Source: Tieghemiomyces parasiticus | Lineage: Eukaryota > Kickxellomycota > Dimargaritomycetes > Dimargaritales > Dimargaritaceae | Assembly (NCBI GenBank): GCA_027575765.1 | Contig: JANBPT010000637.1 | Span: 1-27,440, forward strand | Direction of reading: 5' to 3' | DNA: 27,440 nucleotides | Made by a program: the position numbers and the translations under genes | The notes under the pieces: generated by a model | The model's input: only the letters and a program-made list of their open reading frames with translations | What the model was told of the DNA's origin: nothing | Databases searched by the model: none | In this document: positions 18,601 to 22,880 of the stretch, in pieces | How the letters are laid out: the number at the start of each line of letters is the position of its first letter | How positions within the stretch are numbered: position 1 is the stretch's first letter

Positions 18601-19094
18601 CGGCGAAGACGAGGTGCAGAGGGCTTGCGCGCCAGGGGTCGGGCGGCTTTCGAGCCGGCATAGGTAACTAGGATGCTGGTAACCGGGCCCCGGAAATCGG
18701 CAGACAGGCTCCATTCACGGTGACCTAGAGGATGGCCCGGAGCCGAGAGCGGGGCTTTGAGAACCGGGTCGAGTTTGACGGTGGAGTCGAGGTGCATAGC
18801 GCACATAGTGAGGTTCATGGCCGGGATTTCGGGGTCAAGCGGCGACACCGGGAACTGGGCATGGCCAAAGGCGACTAGCTTGCTATCAGTGTAGCGAGCC
18901 AGAAGAATAGTCCAGGTTACTTTGAAGAGCTTGGTGGCGCTGACTTGAGTACATAAGGGGTTGATCACCGTAATATGGCCAAACCCCGACTGAGGGGCTG
19001 CCGGCCTGGCTAGTGGAATACTGGTAGCCGGAGGGACGTCATCCACGTGACCGATGGGCTCGGGAAAATTAGGATGGGAGGGGATGGTCATCAT
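1..19094 (-). CDS. Multimodular non-ribosomal peptide synthetase, 3' end beyond window
   Basis: Giant cytosolic enzyme that activates amino acids as adenylates, tethers them to phosphopantetheine on carrier (T) domains and joins them with condensation (C) domains. The frame runs from ATG at 19092-19094, with an in-frame TAG upstream at 19131-19133, to the left edge without a stop: at least 6364 residues. The same frame carries all five A-domain SGTTGxPKG motifs (lysine codons at 17787, 12738, 9597, 6441, 3294), five GGDS carrier motifs and all His motifs, so no frameshift or intron is needed. A second ATG follows at once (19089-19091) and has A at its -3 position, a better initiation context. 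Order: C remnant-A1-T1-C2-[decayed A/T/C]-A2-T2-C3-A3-T3-C4-A4-T4-C5-A5-T5-E-C6 (cut). Product unknown. At least one further A-T unit and a release domain are expected beyond position 1. Confidence 0.97.
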   Translation of the reverse strand, partial: MMTIPSHPNFPEPIGHVDDVPPATSIPLARPAAPQSGFGHITVINPLCTQVSATKLFKVTWTILLARYTDSKLVAFGHAQFPVSPLDPEIPAMNLTMCAMHLDSTVKLDPVLKAPLSAPGHPLGHREWSLSADFRGPVTSILVTYAGSKAARPLARKPSAPRLRRKASTKLKKDSLNTLAAMAGATLVISCQVTAGSLIIRLVFDRTQVAEAAVRELGRQLYIVARALTAVAEKPKLLTAMNIADVGWVDEVERQRLLQLAGTVSHLDAVRTPVHHLFIEWARNTPGGIALEHEGRTVTYAELDQSTSALAQILVRDHGARPEIRIALLLAKSIEYFVALFAVLKSGAAYVPIDPEYPDERIRYILTDSAAALVLTSSAVRATGEATMVCSVVMIDSLPASTKSVDDFDKPLIAYSSQPTDLAYIVYTSGTTGQPKGVMVEHGNLSNFAAEPTHLAFYRPGNRELLAYAIGFDAILWPTLKSLCYGGTLVLPGSDLLSDLASAHTTSVTPSFLAKLCPTDFPLLRGVISGGEPCTPHLVDTWSPHCHFSNGYGPSETTVVSFTVALEVGDPVTVGRPTRNVLAYVVDEDLRLVPVGAPGQLLIGGLGVARGYCNRPELTAQKFIANPFGPGRVYLTGDRARWLPNGHVDLLGRMDHQVKLRGFRIELEEIEAAVSSFPAVQLAVAAVQRDRLVVFVEPEFVDTTDLLGHCHARLAKFMVPDYLVPVAHLRLTANGKVDRKALPEAMESIPTAIPTEPHAFTTMELRLRESWAQVLQVDVEQIGATDDFFRIGGDSISAILLVSKWQQRGFKVTVALLYECRQIRTLATRLTSLDVTASKGNQSQGLAVASDSSLAGVELIYTGHGVSLLQPTELEFDHLLAGLTDHGLSTAEIEEIIPCTPSQSGLLVATAKDPSSYMVQAAVTLAGTVDLDRLRQAWGGVIQQHGVLRTIFVSTSAPRGNGFAQVILRSPHPAWTVVNQPPPCLTALFMESRTRGFSLPNPMVEVHVYPSRRADGYEFVLTIHHALLDGWSLSLVLRELYQRYHLRDAFRTTSAPPFRHVVETVVTQDETTARSFWSEYLRNTQPTPAPMLGKELTGEHGFAEYRSSLNIPKPDLLQAARRFGVTLSTLLKAAYAVVLSRYLGRDDIVIGFVVSGRNLDVPGIASVVGLCINTVPLRFRLTDQFISTWLEQLQAEATRMIPFEHTSLVKINAWCNPDSVSPLFHTLGAFENFPRVSIKADDVTMSPPQVLEFTEYPLSVDFVDESETVDVKCFYTRTCCGEADIDQLLHRINSVLAQLSSATADTTIDQVSRTLPDLAPSCSGQLVTAGGVQVPLATLDRYLAKQGLSSPVSVVLRDGRIVTRTLAAESECHSATALLAGLNLPNALVPTAFISLEAFPHLSGASEVDFARLGEAYLHASDRVGQNFSVDTPSRWLEVTCMDLLTSSVGKLNYTEDIWVRITASPALLLPLEHRINQRYGIALGTRAMLTCVDVPALALMINNASLSAGVVTAHSALPPGAQSKMLHKTKASLYQTRVWLACQRSEASNLFYYQERLCVPAQVTQSDVERILNQVMGEVAWLRAVVCKGEDRLLLCTPAAGKPTVDMQDAAGLFPLCSNDFKPADAILINTGMVVVVFLPESRELVIRVHQILAPVALFGQLVDEVELVLSSKPDGREFAVSPSLILSNESTPEHPASDHFDRAYWEALLADAPTGMGLPLDRPRPRAPAFRSASILFDLSPEFVNEWAAYTNGRRLSPVSLWAAMVGSYLGRIGSADDVLVDVTLSRNLQCEIFNSSKLHHSVCPVRVQATATTASLADLSAALSEQLDHSMQHLISNYDPYTVLSHLSAHPLWHPVRVGLEFNDAERVANDQSRAALWHDLAFYINVTSQRPTMTLKYSPDLLDSSTILRFGANMLHYFQVAISDTQPLYKSPLVCPAEEHQLLREFGRNPGKYDPSKSNASIVSLIRDSVQRSPNTIALEAGTGTVTYARMNIRVEGFAYALQTCGIRPQDRVAVFVESQPATVVAMLSLWLLRAVYVPVDCTLPEQRQRYMVEAAQCTHALNMTGTDVTWRETLPGLALLQTQVEFNLMSLPYTHYPDDLAYIVFTSGTTGQPKGVMIRHAGLTNLLLAPETTLCPDPGMRCLQAMAVGFDGFILVALSPLCTSSTVVFSDGDIPATLGRVDVALLTPSVLGMLNPTDYPNLRRIDSAGEGLPVELAGKWLRNCAVRNLYGPTEITVCSHAGDIQPDLPVTIGRPVAGSGCYIVDSHDQLVPIGVAGEICVDGAGVSMGYVNRPDLNSTKFIHLPYSDGPVYRSGDFGRWLPSGEVECLGRRDDQIKLRGFRIEPTEVETVIRQHAAVESVAVAVQNGKLYAFVTPQGASVHEVKSFTATRLPAHMIPTAIFTIAQIPLTHIGKTDRQRLLELLPGFAGDGDGRTIRGARNDVEHLIVEAMAQTLGIAASEIDIRNSFFQMGGDSIAAIGLSSQCRGRGLRLSIAQIFTHSSPAALAKVADLDESVPTMAAYQPFMLVSLLEQGLAKLKGEAASNVGVDPEAIEDIMPVSSLQQGFLVSTLRNSSAYMAQMIYELTGPLNVDKFRQSWQRVTLAHQILRTKFYTPADQSEHAFLQAILRDADFEWDYNAEPQTSFDQVEKQHLREDRERGFTLDGPLLRLAVYRGSDDRHLFCTTFHHALLDAWSVDIILAESLQHYHHVQVRPRSQYRDFIRQISCLDQSSAAEFWSANLRSVKLHPVLQFPMHPDVNSTEYGQVHHTMSSSLTAVHTYCRGMGLTVNSLLRAVWALTLARYLGESEEITFGVLMSGRNVPVPGIEGMVGMCINTLPFRAQFPSDGDMASFLHNVNVNSGVLTEYEQCSLVNVKRWADIGADVDLFTSLLVYDNYATTASTFAKEIDYTPRSGQNFTEYAYTVGFSDRGDSLLLNLNYQTQYCNQVYAGYLCAAIDQCLAVIVSGKAQGVGDNWGLPAVEQALVKQWAAGTSINFPQKGWLAHQLFTQNLATCPDTIALETAFASYTYAEVYQQVCGVAVALRSRGFLSGDRAALLYSRCPEFIFSYLAVLIIDGVCVPMDVSNSPDRLRYQYELLGGPWLLTIADHLQLAQEGLEASIDRVLLVKKLPTDSIELAAEPSRSHNDVAYIAFTSGTTGRPKGIQVRHESLINFVVSWSDRVTLPAGCRFLQTLNISFDGCLIEIFGTFHRGGTLVLQDGDILDSLRRVDTCLLIPSMLTALDPRDYPNLQLLVAAGEPLPFGVAQRWRQHMRVVNVYGPTEVTIVSHSAEIELNQIITVGPTLDNVECYILDAAMRPTPIGVPGELYIGGVGVSNGYVEQPDLTREAFQPNPFGTGTVYRSGDLGCWLPDGQVQIAGRRDHQVKLRGFRIELGELEATCQTFAGMASTVALVKDKALVLYAAPSSLDVADLRHHIADTLPYYMIPDHVITLDQLPLTSVGKTDRKALQALPLPQLCTSDNLDADLPLPPAFDQVSHAVQAALGIASDQVAPRRSFFQLGGDSISAIRFASLLRKQALQVTVAQIFAASSLIDLAVEIALETEQATGGTLIYRAYSLLKHDGADCDRLIYTTLEAANVTAEDVQDITPVTSLQFGFLFNTLRDPSAYMVQSTYEVRGPLDVERLRHSWEQVGLCHEVLRAKFVAADAFSDYPFLQLLMKKPEFTWSYSVVDEGSPEDAESDYLVEDRRQGFALDGPLIRLAIFHLQDTRHLMCFTFHHALLDAWSTSIVLGEVLEYYHGIEPQPRTQFHAFISCVTQDSQEKEATFWQDYLSGVRIDNSLRFPVLPNAHASSVKAVQHTFSVDVSLIQSYCASIGITLNSLLRAIWALTLARYMGHTDEVTFGVLMSGRNLPVPGIEGMVGMCINTLPFRARWAPDELITDFVRRVNRESGTLIAHEQSSLVDVKRWAQLPADAALFHSLLIYDNYEEYQASPDQTEIDFVPRDGYNETEYVYGVHFGQVAGSLEVQVKYQTLYCGVEFAQLLCRFMDHCLGQIVNQPATRIANVFSLPESELARIHRWSTGTTVQFPQKDWLAYQLFTQNLTVRPEAVAVESATHSFGYAKVYEHVCDIASALRRRGFKPGHMAALLFARCPEFIFSYLAVQLLGGVCVPMDVKNASDRLLYMVSVLDKPWLLSLTTHTHEAEGLGIDSVDLFYVDQVMAENIGRCDFQPDTSRQPDDLMYIMFTSGTTGQPKGVPIRHRSLVNFALSREHLFGLTVETRFLLMSNIAFDASLNAIFSTFHAGGTLVLHDGDLLDDLKRVNTCHATPSVLAAIEPGQYPDLTTVIAGGEALSYSVAQAWSRHARVYNTFGPTETTIDSHGTLFDPNGPVSIGYPVHNMQGYVLDNDMEPVPIGVPGELYIGGAGVAVGYWKQPELTAKAFVANPFGPGKLYRTGDIVSWLPSGHVYYVGRRDHQVKLRGFRIELGEIESRCQTLPNVANAVALVKDNTLVVYLAPDNVDTVSLRHHLAAKLPDYMVPQHLITMDTLPTTTVGKADRRALLSLPLPEDDGGKDEIDGRHSSPAFTALREAVAGVLHISPSRAGPRASFFRLGGDSISAIRLASTLRGLDFVVTVAQIFQCPTLGDLGTALVPLELDLSSRSAYAPFSLLGDGSETDTLRQHVTGALGLQSEEIQDVLPVLGLQQGFLVSTLKDPSAYMVQESFELLGRVDTGRLRQSWLDTLNSHTILRTKFVVADEFSNHAFLQVVLAQGEVEWSDQTLSGEDLQQVETNYFTRERERGFDFRSPLIRLALLRVHDQRHILFFSFHHALLDAWASSIIKAETLERYHGRPTQPRIQYHDYMARVYMTNQSNPGDFWRSNLNGIKCHPAIQFPIQSAANGPRHSTVDLALSPSLSAIQGFCREQGLTFNSLLRSVWALALARYHGEEEEVTFGVLMSGRNVPLPGVEGMVGMCINTLPFRVRFVPHEPLVEYIRRINQESGTLTAYEQCGLIDIKRWTGVDSDKPLFQSLLVYDNHPEDNPSANDDFAYQLRSGQNLTEYAYTVSFTEEGDGLQLDLQFLNRYCDAHYARLMCQYVDHCMSAIVVKSASQIPDLMSLPPSEEALVNQWAAGHTADFPQKDWLAHQFFTQNLAIRPDAVALESATAQFTYAEVYRRACAIATALRDQGAYADDRVALLFSRSPEFIFSYLAVLLLGGVVVCMEANNALDRLSYMMNLLEGPWVITNSDSSELVTKLELEDGRVVYADQVLTFDTQHQALYLPKDRTQDSLAYIVFTSGTTGRPKGVKVAHRSLVNFVLAAGERLRLPADCRFLQALNITFDPLHMEVLGTFHFGGTLVLQDGELLDDLRRVSACILVPSMLTALDPTAYPNLTTLIAGGEALPPTVAEKWVNRAHLHNFYGPSEATIASHSKHIIPGGSVTIGTSLANMQCHILDERMHPVPIGVPGEICIGGAAVSEGYWRQPTLADTSFISNPFGPGRLYRTGDLGCWLANGEVHVLGRKDFQVKLRGFRIELGEIESTCQSYPGIANAVALIKDKRLLGYVAPSTIDIAELLRYVTSILPYYMVPELVIPLDTLPLTSIGKVDRKALQALPLPEEPHVGGSDDLPVSETFTTLRCALAEVLNLDPVRVTPSASFLRLGGDSISAIQLSSRCKKYGLKLTVADILKYPTLARLEQCAELITDRSETKYRMDPTGPVPFTAIERHVIPSLRNVNHFNQSFLVKCRLSLALPVLQEAVRALVTHHDILRLRLTNVDGEWNKEILPLPADTSVEGFLARFATVIEDDIPLDDYEAWVYRMQQTINVEFGPIMVCALLSVDGKPHVYLTVHHLAVDFVSWRILLEDFETLLTGGTLPEKTLSFREWSTLITEHARTLPDDLWPEHSEVSAIPFDHDPLSHSPATYRTVKSVQQTLGLELSELLYGQAAAQADASPQEFMVTALVMALTDSFNVSALEIDMEGHGRRPWSADIDVSRTLGWFTSLYPVAFHTDQTQHYSSVLPPLRSLAHVKQRLRSVPDSGFPYGLLKYVKSSVSTQGLVSASPPPPSGVVFNYAGRFEQLTAKDAFWTPIHMTDSWSHDLSLDEPIKHALSTSGSYNPEVGLILDISCPSQLYNPETVHAVASQWKTHLASLVQAAAATPAPCRTPSDFPLSGLSESAFGVLTTEILPQMGLSLDDVEDMYPCLPIQEGLLLATLKDPAAYMVQSSYDIRGPLDQPRLQAAWVATFQHHATFRTRFLLGGLGASQPNLQIVSRHTDARWTVSDWSAIDVARAETEYMCAEREEGFRPFLPLVRFGLFRTGPERHRLIISVHHAIIDGWSYGIYTQTLLRSYKGLGPLPTGRLRDLVSHVHNQDPVLAERYWTAYFKGVEQPSLLAEAHHAAD
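700..5165 (-). other. NRPS module C5-A5-T5 with epimerisation domain
   Basis: Elongation module ending in an E domain, which converts the T5-bound residue from L to D. C5 has HHALLDAW (His4791, His4792, Asp4796, Ala4797). A5 (about 5110-5575) has FTSGTTGRPKG, YGPSE, RTGDLGCW, LRGFRIE and IGKVDRKAL; its A2-core block GVVVCMEANNALDRL has lost even the proline kept in A3 and A4. Pocket residues read D-P-M-I-I-G-F-I-A. T5 has LGGDSISA with Ser5627. The E domain (about 5675-6135) shows HHLAVDFVSW (His5812, His5813, Asp5817), a near-canonical EGHGRRPWSADIDVSRTLGW block and FNYAGRF, all standard E-domain signatures. The fifth residue of the peptide is therefore expected to be D. Confidence 0.9.
5265..8310 (-). 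other. NRPS module C4-A4-T4
   Basis: Complete elongation module. C4 has HHALLDAW (His3741, His3742, Asp3746, Ala3747) and the block VTFGVLMSGRNLPVPGIEG. A4 (about 4062-4527) has FTSGTTGQPKG, RTGDIVSW, LRGFRIE and VGKADRRAL; the A5 motif is FGPTE rather than YGPTE. The A2-core block is GVCVPMDVKNASDRL, shared with A3. Pocket residues read D-A-N-H-I-G-T-I-D by hand alignment; Asn, His and Asp in the pocket suggest a polar substrate, which is inference. T4 carries LGGDSISA with Ser4579. Confidence 0.88.
8403..11450 (-). other. NRPS module C3-A3-T3
   Basis: Complete elongation module. C3 starts near residue 2549 (EDIMPVSSLQQGFLV) and has HHALLDAW with His2692, His2693 and Asp2697; the usual Gly after Asp is Ala2698. 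A3 (about 3012-3475) has FTSGTTGRPKG, YGPTE, RSGDLGCW, LRGFRIE and VGKTDRKAL. Its A2-core block reads GVCVPMDVSNSPDRL instead of the common YVPLDPxYPxxR. Pocket residues by hand alignment are D-G-I-L-V-A-V-I-V, so an aliphatic substrate would be plausible but is not established. T3 has LGGDSISA with Ser3527. It is very similar in layout to the next two modules. Confidence 0.88.
11555..13215 (-). other. NRPS A2-T2 unit
   Basis: Adenylation domain A2 (residues about 1960-2430) with FTSGTTGQPKG, YGPTE, SGDFGRW, LRGFRIEPTEVE and the A10 motif IGKTDR, so all catalytic elements are present. The A2-core block is VYVPVDCTLPEQR, one residue off the usual VPxDPxxP pattern. Hand-aligned pocket residues are D-G-L-L-D-A-L-V-C; I do not recognise a standard code. 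T2 carries MGGDSIAA with Ser2480. The domain that should precede it as its condensation partner is the degenerate C domain, so C2 probably delivers the first residue to T2 across about 600 residues of inactive protein. Confidence 0.87.
13290..14535 (-). other. Degenerate condensation domain without catalytic histidine
   Basis: A domain of about 415 residues (about 1520-1935) with the overall layout of a C domain: a KASLYQTRVWL start, an RAYWEALLAD segment, and a late SRNLQ block where other C domains have SGRN. At the active site the pattern HHxxxDG reads HQILAPV: His1651 is kept, but the catalytic second His is Gln1652 and the Asp is Pro1656. It is therefore predicted not to catalyse condensation. 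It sits between the decayed A/T remnant and A2 and is divergent across its whole length, as expected for a domain no longer under catalytic selection. An acceptor-binding or scaffolding role for A2 remains possible. Confidence 0.8.
14589..15113 (-). other. Decayed A-domain tail and serine-less T-like domain
   Basis: Residues about 1328-1411 align only with the C-terminal subdomain of an adenylation domain: a GGVQVPLATLDRYL segment replaces the GxRIELxEIE block, and LSGASEVDFARL aligns without gaps to LTANGKVDRKAL of A1. This puts Glu1407 where the catalytic A10 lysine should be. The large N-terminal subdomain (ATP and substrate pocket, A2-A5) is missing. Residues about 1427-1502 then align to carrier T1: WVRITASPALLL against FFRIGGDSISAI, so the phosphopantetheine serine is Pro1466. 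Neither part can be active by the known chemistry. The reading frame is nevertheless intact, so the segment may serve as a structural linker or be a recent relic. Confidence 0.8.
15129..16440 (-). other. Condensation domain C2, intact
   Basis: Forms the first peptide bond, probably between the residue on T1 and the next usable acceptor. It begins near residue 885 with EEIIPCTPSQSGLL. The catalytic motif is canonical HHALLDGW, with His1024, His1025 and Asp1029 (codons 16002-16025). It continues through RYLGRDDIVIGFVVSGRN and the CINTVPLR block typical of fungal LCL-type C domains. Immediately downstream is not a full adenylation domain but only a degraded tail of one, so the natural acceptor for C2 is uncertain; A2-T2 beyond the decayed segment is the nearest intact pair. 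Confidence 0.88.
16593..19094 (-). other. NRPS initiation module: truncated C, A1, T1
   Basis: Residues about 25-270 resemble only the C-terminal half of a condensation domain (a segment like TILLARYTDSKLVAFG matches the usual aLaRYtGxxdvvfG block). The half with the HHxxxDG motif is absent. A strongly basic stretch lies at residues about 146-170. A1 spans residues about 270-740: AYVPIDPEYP in the A2 core, YTSGTTGQPKG in A3, YGPSE in A5, the TGD and LRGFRIE motifs, and NGKVDR with the catalytic lysine in A10. The carrier domain has RIGGDSISA with phosphopantetheine serine Ser795. By hand alignment to the GrsA-Phe pocket the specificity residues read D-A-W-S-I-G-G-V-V. The leading Asp fits an alpha-amino acid and the pocket looks hydrophobic, but the substrate is not resolved. 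With no intact upstream C domain, this module probably loads the first residue. Confidence 0.88.
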
Positions 19095-19176
19095 TAGAAC
19101 GGCCGACGGGAAAGATGAATTCGGGAGAGGCTAAATATATCGGTGACTATCTGATAAAGGATTCTAGAGAAAATTA

Positions 19177-19224
19177 CTAGTGACGGATGGTGCACTTAGT
19201 CGCAGCAGAGTGCGGGTATGGCAT
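19177..19224 (-). other. Upstream ORF in the presumptive NRPS leader
   Basis: The minus strand has ATG at 19222-19224 followed by 14 sense codons and TAG at 19177-19179, about 80 nt before the NRPS ATG and downstream of the TATA-like box. The encoded peptide is MPYPHSAATKCTIRH. uORFs of this size can lower translation of the main ORF in fungi. Whether it lies in the transcript depends on the unverified start site. Confidence 0.3.
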
Positions 19225-19274
19225 ATATCTGGTATATTGGGGAGTTAGAGTGGAACCGGTGGCAGCGACTGGGG

Positions 19275-19282
19275 TTTATATA
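19275..19282 (-). promoter_or_regulatory. TATA-like box of the NRPS gene
   Basis: The minus strand reads TATATAAA here, about 180 bp upstream of the NRPS start codon. This is the best TATA match in the 5' flank; a weaker TATATTTA lies only about 40 bp from the ATG (around 19133-19140). If the stronger box is used, transcription would start near 19245 and give a leader of about 150 nt. Position and match are seen; function is inference. Confidence 0.4.
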
Positions 19283-22239
19283 TACTTATGCTCCAACAGA
19301 ACAACCTTATTTAATCCCGTCGTCAGCCGACACCCAGTAAATCACCATGCAATGTGCCGGGGGTTCTCCGTGCTGCCACCCAGGCAATCAGATCGAAGCG
19401 CAACGAGCTGTCCCTAATTGTGATTAGTGGGCTGGAGCATACTATTCCTCAGACCAATACCGATTCAACTGGTAAGTTTAATCCAAGTTGCGCCTGTATG
19501 ATTCGGCTATGTACGACATCGGGCCGATGCAGTGGCGGGTTCTCATTTTGGTGATCATCGTACGCGGACAACTCCCCCTAAACCATGTATCTGAAGATAG
19601 GGACGCATGAAAAGCAATTAAAGCTCAACTGTCCTCTCTGCAGGGGATGAACACCACTTCGGATGTTAAGGTGGGTTGTAAAAAAGATAGTATCTAATCG
19701 GTAACACTAGGGGCATTAGGCTCTGGGGGGGGACGGTCTCTGCTGGAGGCCACTGCCTCTTTAAATGACATGGAAGGCCGTACTGGGTACCGAGGTTGCG
19801 ATATTGTATGACAGTGGCGAGCCAAGGGGAGACTGTGAGTGCCTGCTGCAATCTCACGTTAGAGCTGCACGCTAACAGTAATACCCCGTGATTGGATAGA
19901 ACGGCTAATGGCGCCCTGTATTTTAGGGCCGTACCGCTTACTCTTTCACGTAATACCGATGGGTGTGTGCGTTTCCTTTCTATTGAAATGGATCGCCAGC
20001 AAGTGGCTGGACCACAAATATCATACGTGCATGGATATTCCCGGTGTCGCATAAGCTTATCCGACTTAATTGGTAGTGGTCGAAGCTCAGCGGACACTTC
20101 AGGGTGGGGTGCTGCAGATGCCAAGCTAACCCTAGGTTCCAGGAGGCCTGCGACTTCTATTCTAATCCGACCTATACCTCCGATAGTGTCAGCGCAGTTA
20201 GAACCATATGTAAAGGGGAAACGTTGCCCCCATTCAATTAAGCCACCCTATTATCACCCAAGCGTTGGAAACACGTACGTCATAATCCGGCATACCTCCT
20301 GCTTCTAACCAGTCGATCAGGCAGAGGTTTCCACGTCACTCAGTGCAAACCGTAGGAATGGTGAAAAGGAGACAACCATTTCACCGTAAAGGCGCCAGTC
20401 ACCTGCCTTTTGAGAATAGTCACCAATGTCAGGCGCCGTCGGACCTAATGACAGGTACTGCAATCCGTCTCCGTCAAATCCTACAGGGGAATAATACGGC
20501 GCCAATTCCCGATCGGTTCCTGGTCGCAACCTCGTCGCGATAGAGCAGATACCGCCACCGCCTTAAACTTGCCGCAGGAAACTGATTGACATGGAGAAGA
20601 CTTCCCTGGTCCCGGGGAACCACTCGGGAAGCTATCATTAATGTATCGGACGATGGCTCGAACTCGCTTGGCGTTATACATTATCCTCGAAAAAAAAAAT
20701 CAAGCCAATTAAATTCCATTGGCGCAAATACAAAGTGTGGTACAGGCAGATCGCCCGCTGCATTGATTTCTCATGACAGGTCATCAATAACACTGTTTAC
20801 CGTTAGGCCCCCTGGAACCATGTTTTATCAGCCAAACTCGACCTCACCGAGAGAAACTAATAATCATGCAGTCCCGAGTAGGCATTTTCTAGTGCCAGGG
20901 GTAAGTGACCAGCCTTTGCCGATTGGTATGGTTGCTATGGTGACTGGGATGACGTTATAGGGGTAACCCACTCTCTCCGGACGGTACTATGACTGACCGA
21001 GTAGAGTGGGTGGAGTCTGCTCCAAGCAGGTAGGTCCTGGGCGCCGAGAAGGGCGGCTAGTTAGTTAGTAGGCACCTTTTAAAAAAACTAGCATCTAAGA
21101 CCTATTGGTGTCTATTCCAACTTGGGGTGCCGAGTCGTACTCGTTATGTGTGTTCGCAGCTTTTACGAACTACTGGTGGCTGTGGCCACCATTGGGGGCA
21201 GCCGGTAGACTCGTTGGGTCGAGGCCGTGGTTGTGTTCAAAGTTGGAGTCGGCTGTGGGAGGGGGGATCGCCTGTGCCGTTTCGTCTCTGATGGGGTCAG
21301 CGGCCAAGGATTACCCGCTGCCCTACGGCTGCAGTACAAGCCAAACTATCACCCTCGATTCGAGTTAGAGTATGGTACTGTTTACTCCGTAGCAGAGCCA
21401 TCAATGCAATACGTGCTTGCTGCTAACCTCGGCCCATACTCTCCTAGATCCAGGGGCTAGGTATTCGACTTGGTCAACTCCTTGCCCCTGCATGTGGTCA
21501 CTTGAGCGGTGGAACGGTGTGACTTGCAAGTTAATCACCGCTGAAATCGCAGCCGAACGATTTCTAAAGTGGCAGCAGCTTGGAGTGAAGGCGGGGGCCG
21601 GGTCATTTCTGCGTTTTCAGATTCAGTTGCTTGTATCCAAGCTAATGCCGAATATTCCGGTATTTGGCCTGGCCGGACCAATGTTATCCAGCTGGTTACT
21701 ACTAGGGGCGGGTTTCACCTTAAGTATTTATCAGCGGGGATAATAATTTTAACCCCGCGGAGCGTTCACAGTGGGCACTATATAGCTAGCCGTCCCAAGG
21801 TTTCTGAGCCACATGTGCCAATGATAAATCTCCTGGGCGGTAAAAATGCGTCGCCTGTAAAAGTCAGCTGGATCATGGCTGTAATATTTTCCTCGTCGTT
21901 TCCATTCAAGTCTCACCACCTCTGTCACTAGGTGGGTCCATGATTCTGCACAAAGCCCACCCCACATCGCTGGTGGGCGGTCGTGGCCGGCCAGCCGGCA
22001 CCTTACATGGCCGCTGCCCTAGCAGTCAACCTAGGGATAGGGGTAGTCTACGCCTGAGTGGTTAGGTGTATACGGTCAAACCTATGCCGCTTGAGACCAA
22101 CCTGGTTCGTCGCGTGGATTTCTCTGAGTACGGGCCCTTACGTTCTTTTTGTACCCCATAACTATCGGAAGAAACAAACTGGGCGGGGTGTCCAGTAAAA
22201 GATAGCACCTCTACTTTGTCTCAACGTTGGTGAGCAATT

Positions 22240-22253
22240 AACAATTAATTGTT
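22240..22253. repeat. Perfect 14-bp AT palindrome
   Basis: AACAATTAATTGTT reads the same on both strands. It lies in an AT-rich stretch with no gene. It could be a protein-binding site or chance; nothing nearby decides. Confidence 0.5.
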
Positions 22254-22401
22254 CATTATAGAGTCGGATTTTAATGATATGTATTTGACAAAAAGTGGGC
22301 CAACACAGACAAGCGGGGGAAAGGGATAGGCGGGATAAGACTAGTGGATTGAGGCGAGGGACGCCATGAAGGCAAATGGGAATAATAAAATAAGTCAATA
22401 C

Positions 22402-22437
22402 TGAGGAGAGAGAAGGAGAGAAAGAGAGAGAGAGAGC
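22402..22437. repeat. GA-rich microsatellite
   Basis: Purine tract of GAGAGA-type repeats with a few A/G interruptions, ending in a pure (GA)n run. A simple sequence repeat, flanked by AT-rich DNA to the left and GC-richer DNA to the right. Confidence 0.85.
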
Positions 22438-22859
22438 TGGCTCGAGGTCGCCCCTGGACCTTCAGTTAGTCCTCCTGTTGGGGGAGGGGTTAGACAATCA
22501 ACCCGGTGACCTGCAGAGCGCAGCGGTTGGGGTCAGGGGGTGGTACTAAGGAGTACAACCATAATAGCAGCCTCTCGCGCCCCTCCGCCACACCATCATC
22601 TAATGAGGATGTTTTGTTGATGCGTGATTGAAAGTTTGCCAACAAACCAGCTATATCTTTGCCAAATGCAGAGAGGTTAATTAAAGTAATCAAGTGGCGT
22701 AGGGAAAAATTACCCTAAACGAACTAAGGCTAATAGCTAACAGGCAAAAGACTAATAGATTGAAATGACTTATGAAACAGTGGAATTATCATGACGAAAA
22801 CCGGTGGTGTTGGATAAGCTATCGTTTATTGGGTAGCGACCCAGAGGGTTTTTTATATG

Positions 22860-22880
22860 GAAGGATGTCCTGCATCCTTC
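22860..22880. repeat. Short perfect hairpin
   Basis: Arms GAAGGATG and CATCCTTC (8 bp, perfect) around a 5-nt loop. It is isolated, with no oligo-T after it and no adjacent gene, so it is recorded only as structure. Confidence 0.5.

Noticed and set aside
1..19094. Introns in the NRPS gene
   Set aside because: GT...AG pairs occur by chance, but the frame and the motif order stay intact throughout, so no intron is required.
19666..20124. 152-codon minus-strand open frame, with a 138-codon plus-strand frame overlapping at 19892-20308
   Set aside because: Overlapping antisense frames, no motif, no membrane or signal segment, and composition not like the neighbouring real gene; most likely chance.
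21105..21931. Series of overlapping plus-strand frames that could be a frameshifted gene
   Set aside because: No frame gives a recognisable family segment and the shifts would be arbitrary; not supported without a protein match.
22040..22125. Possible tRNA (a GCCTGAGTGGTTAGG-like start and a GGTTCGTCGC segment)
   Set aside because: No acceptor or anticodon stem can be formed and the B-box match is poor.
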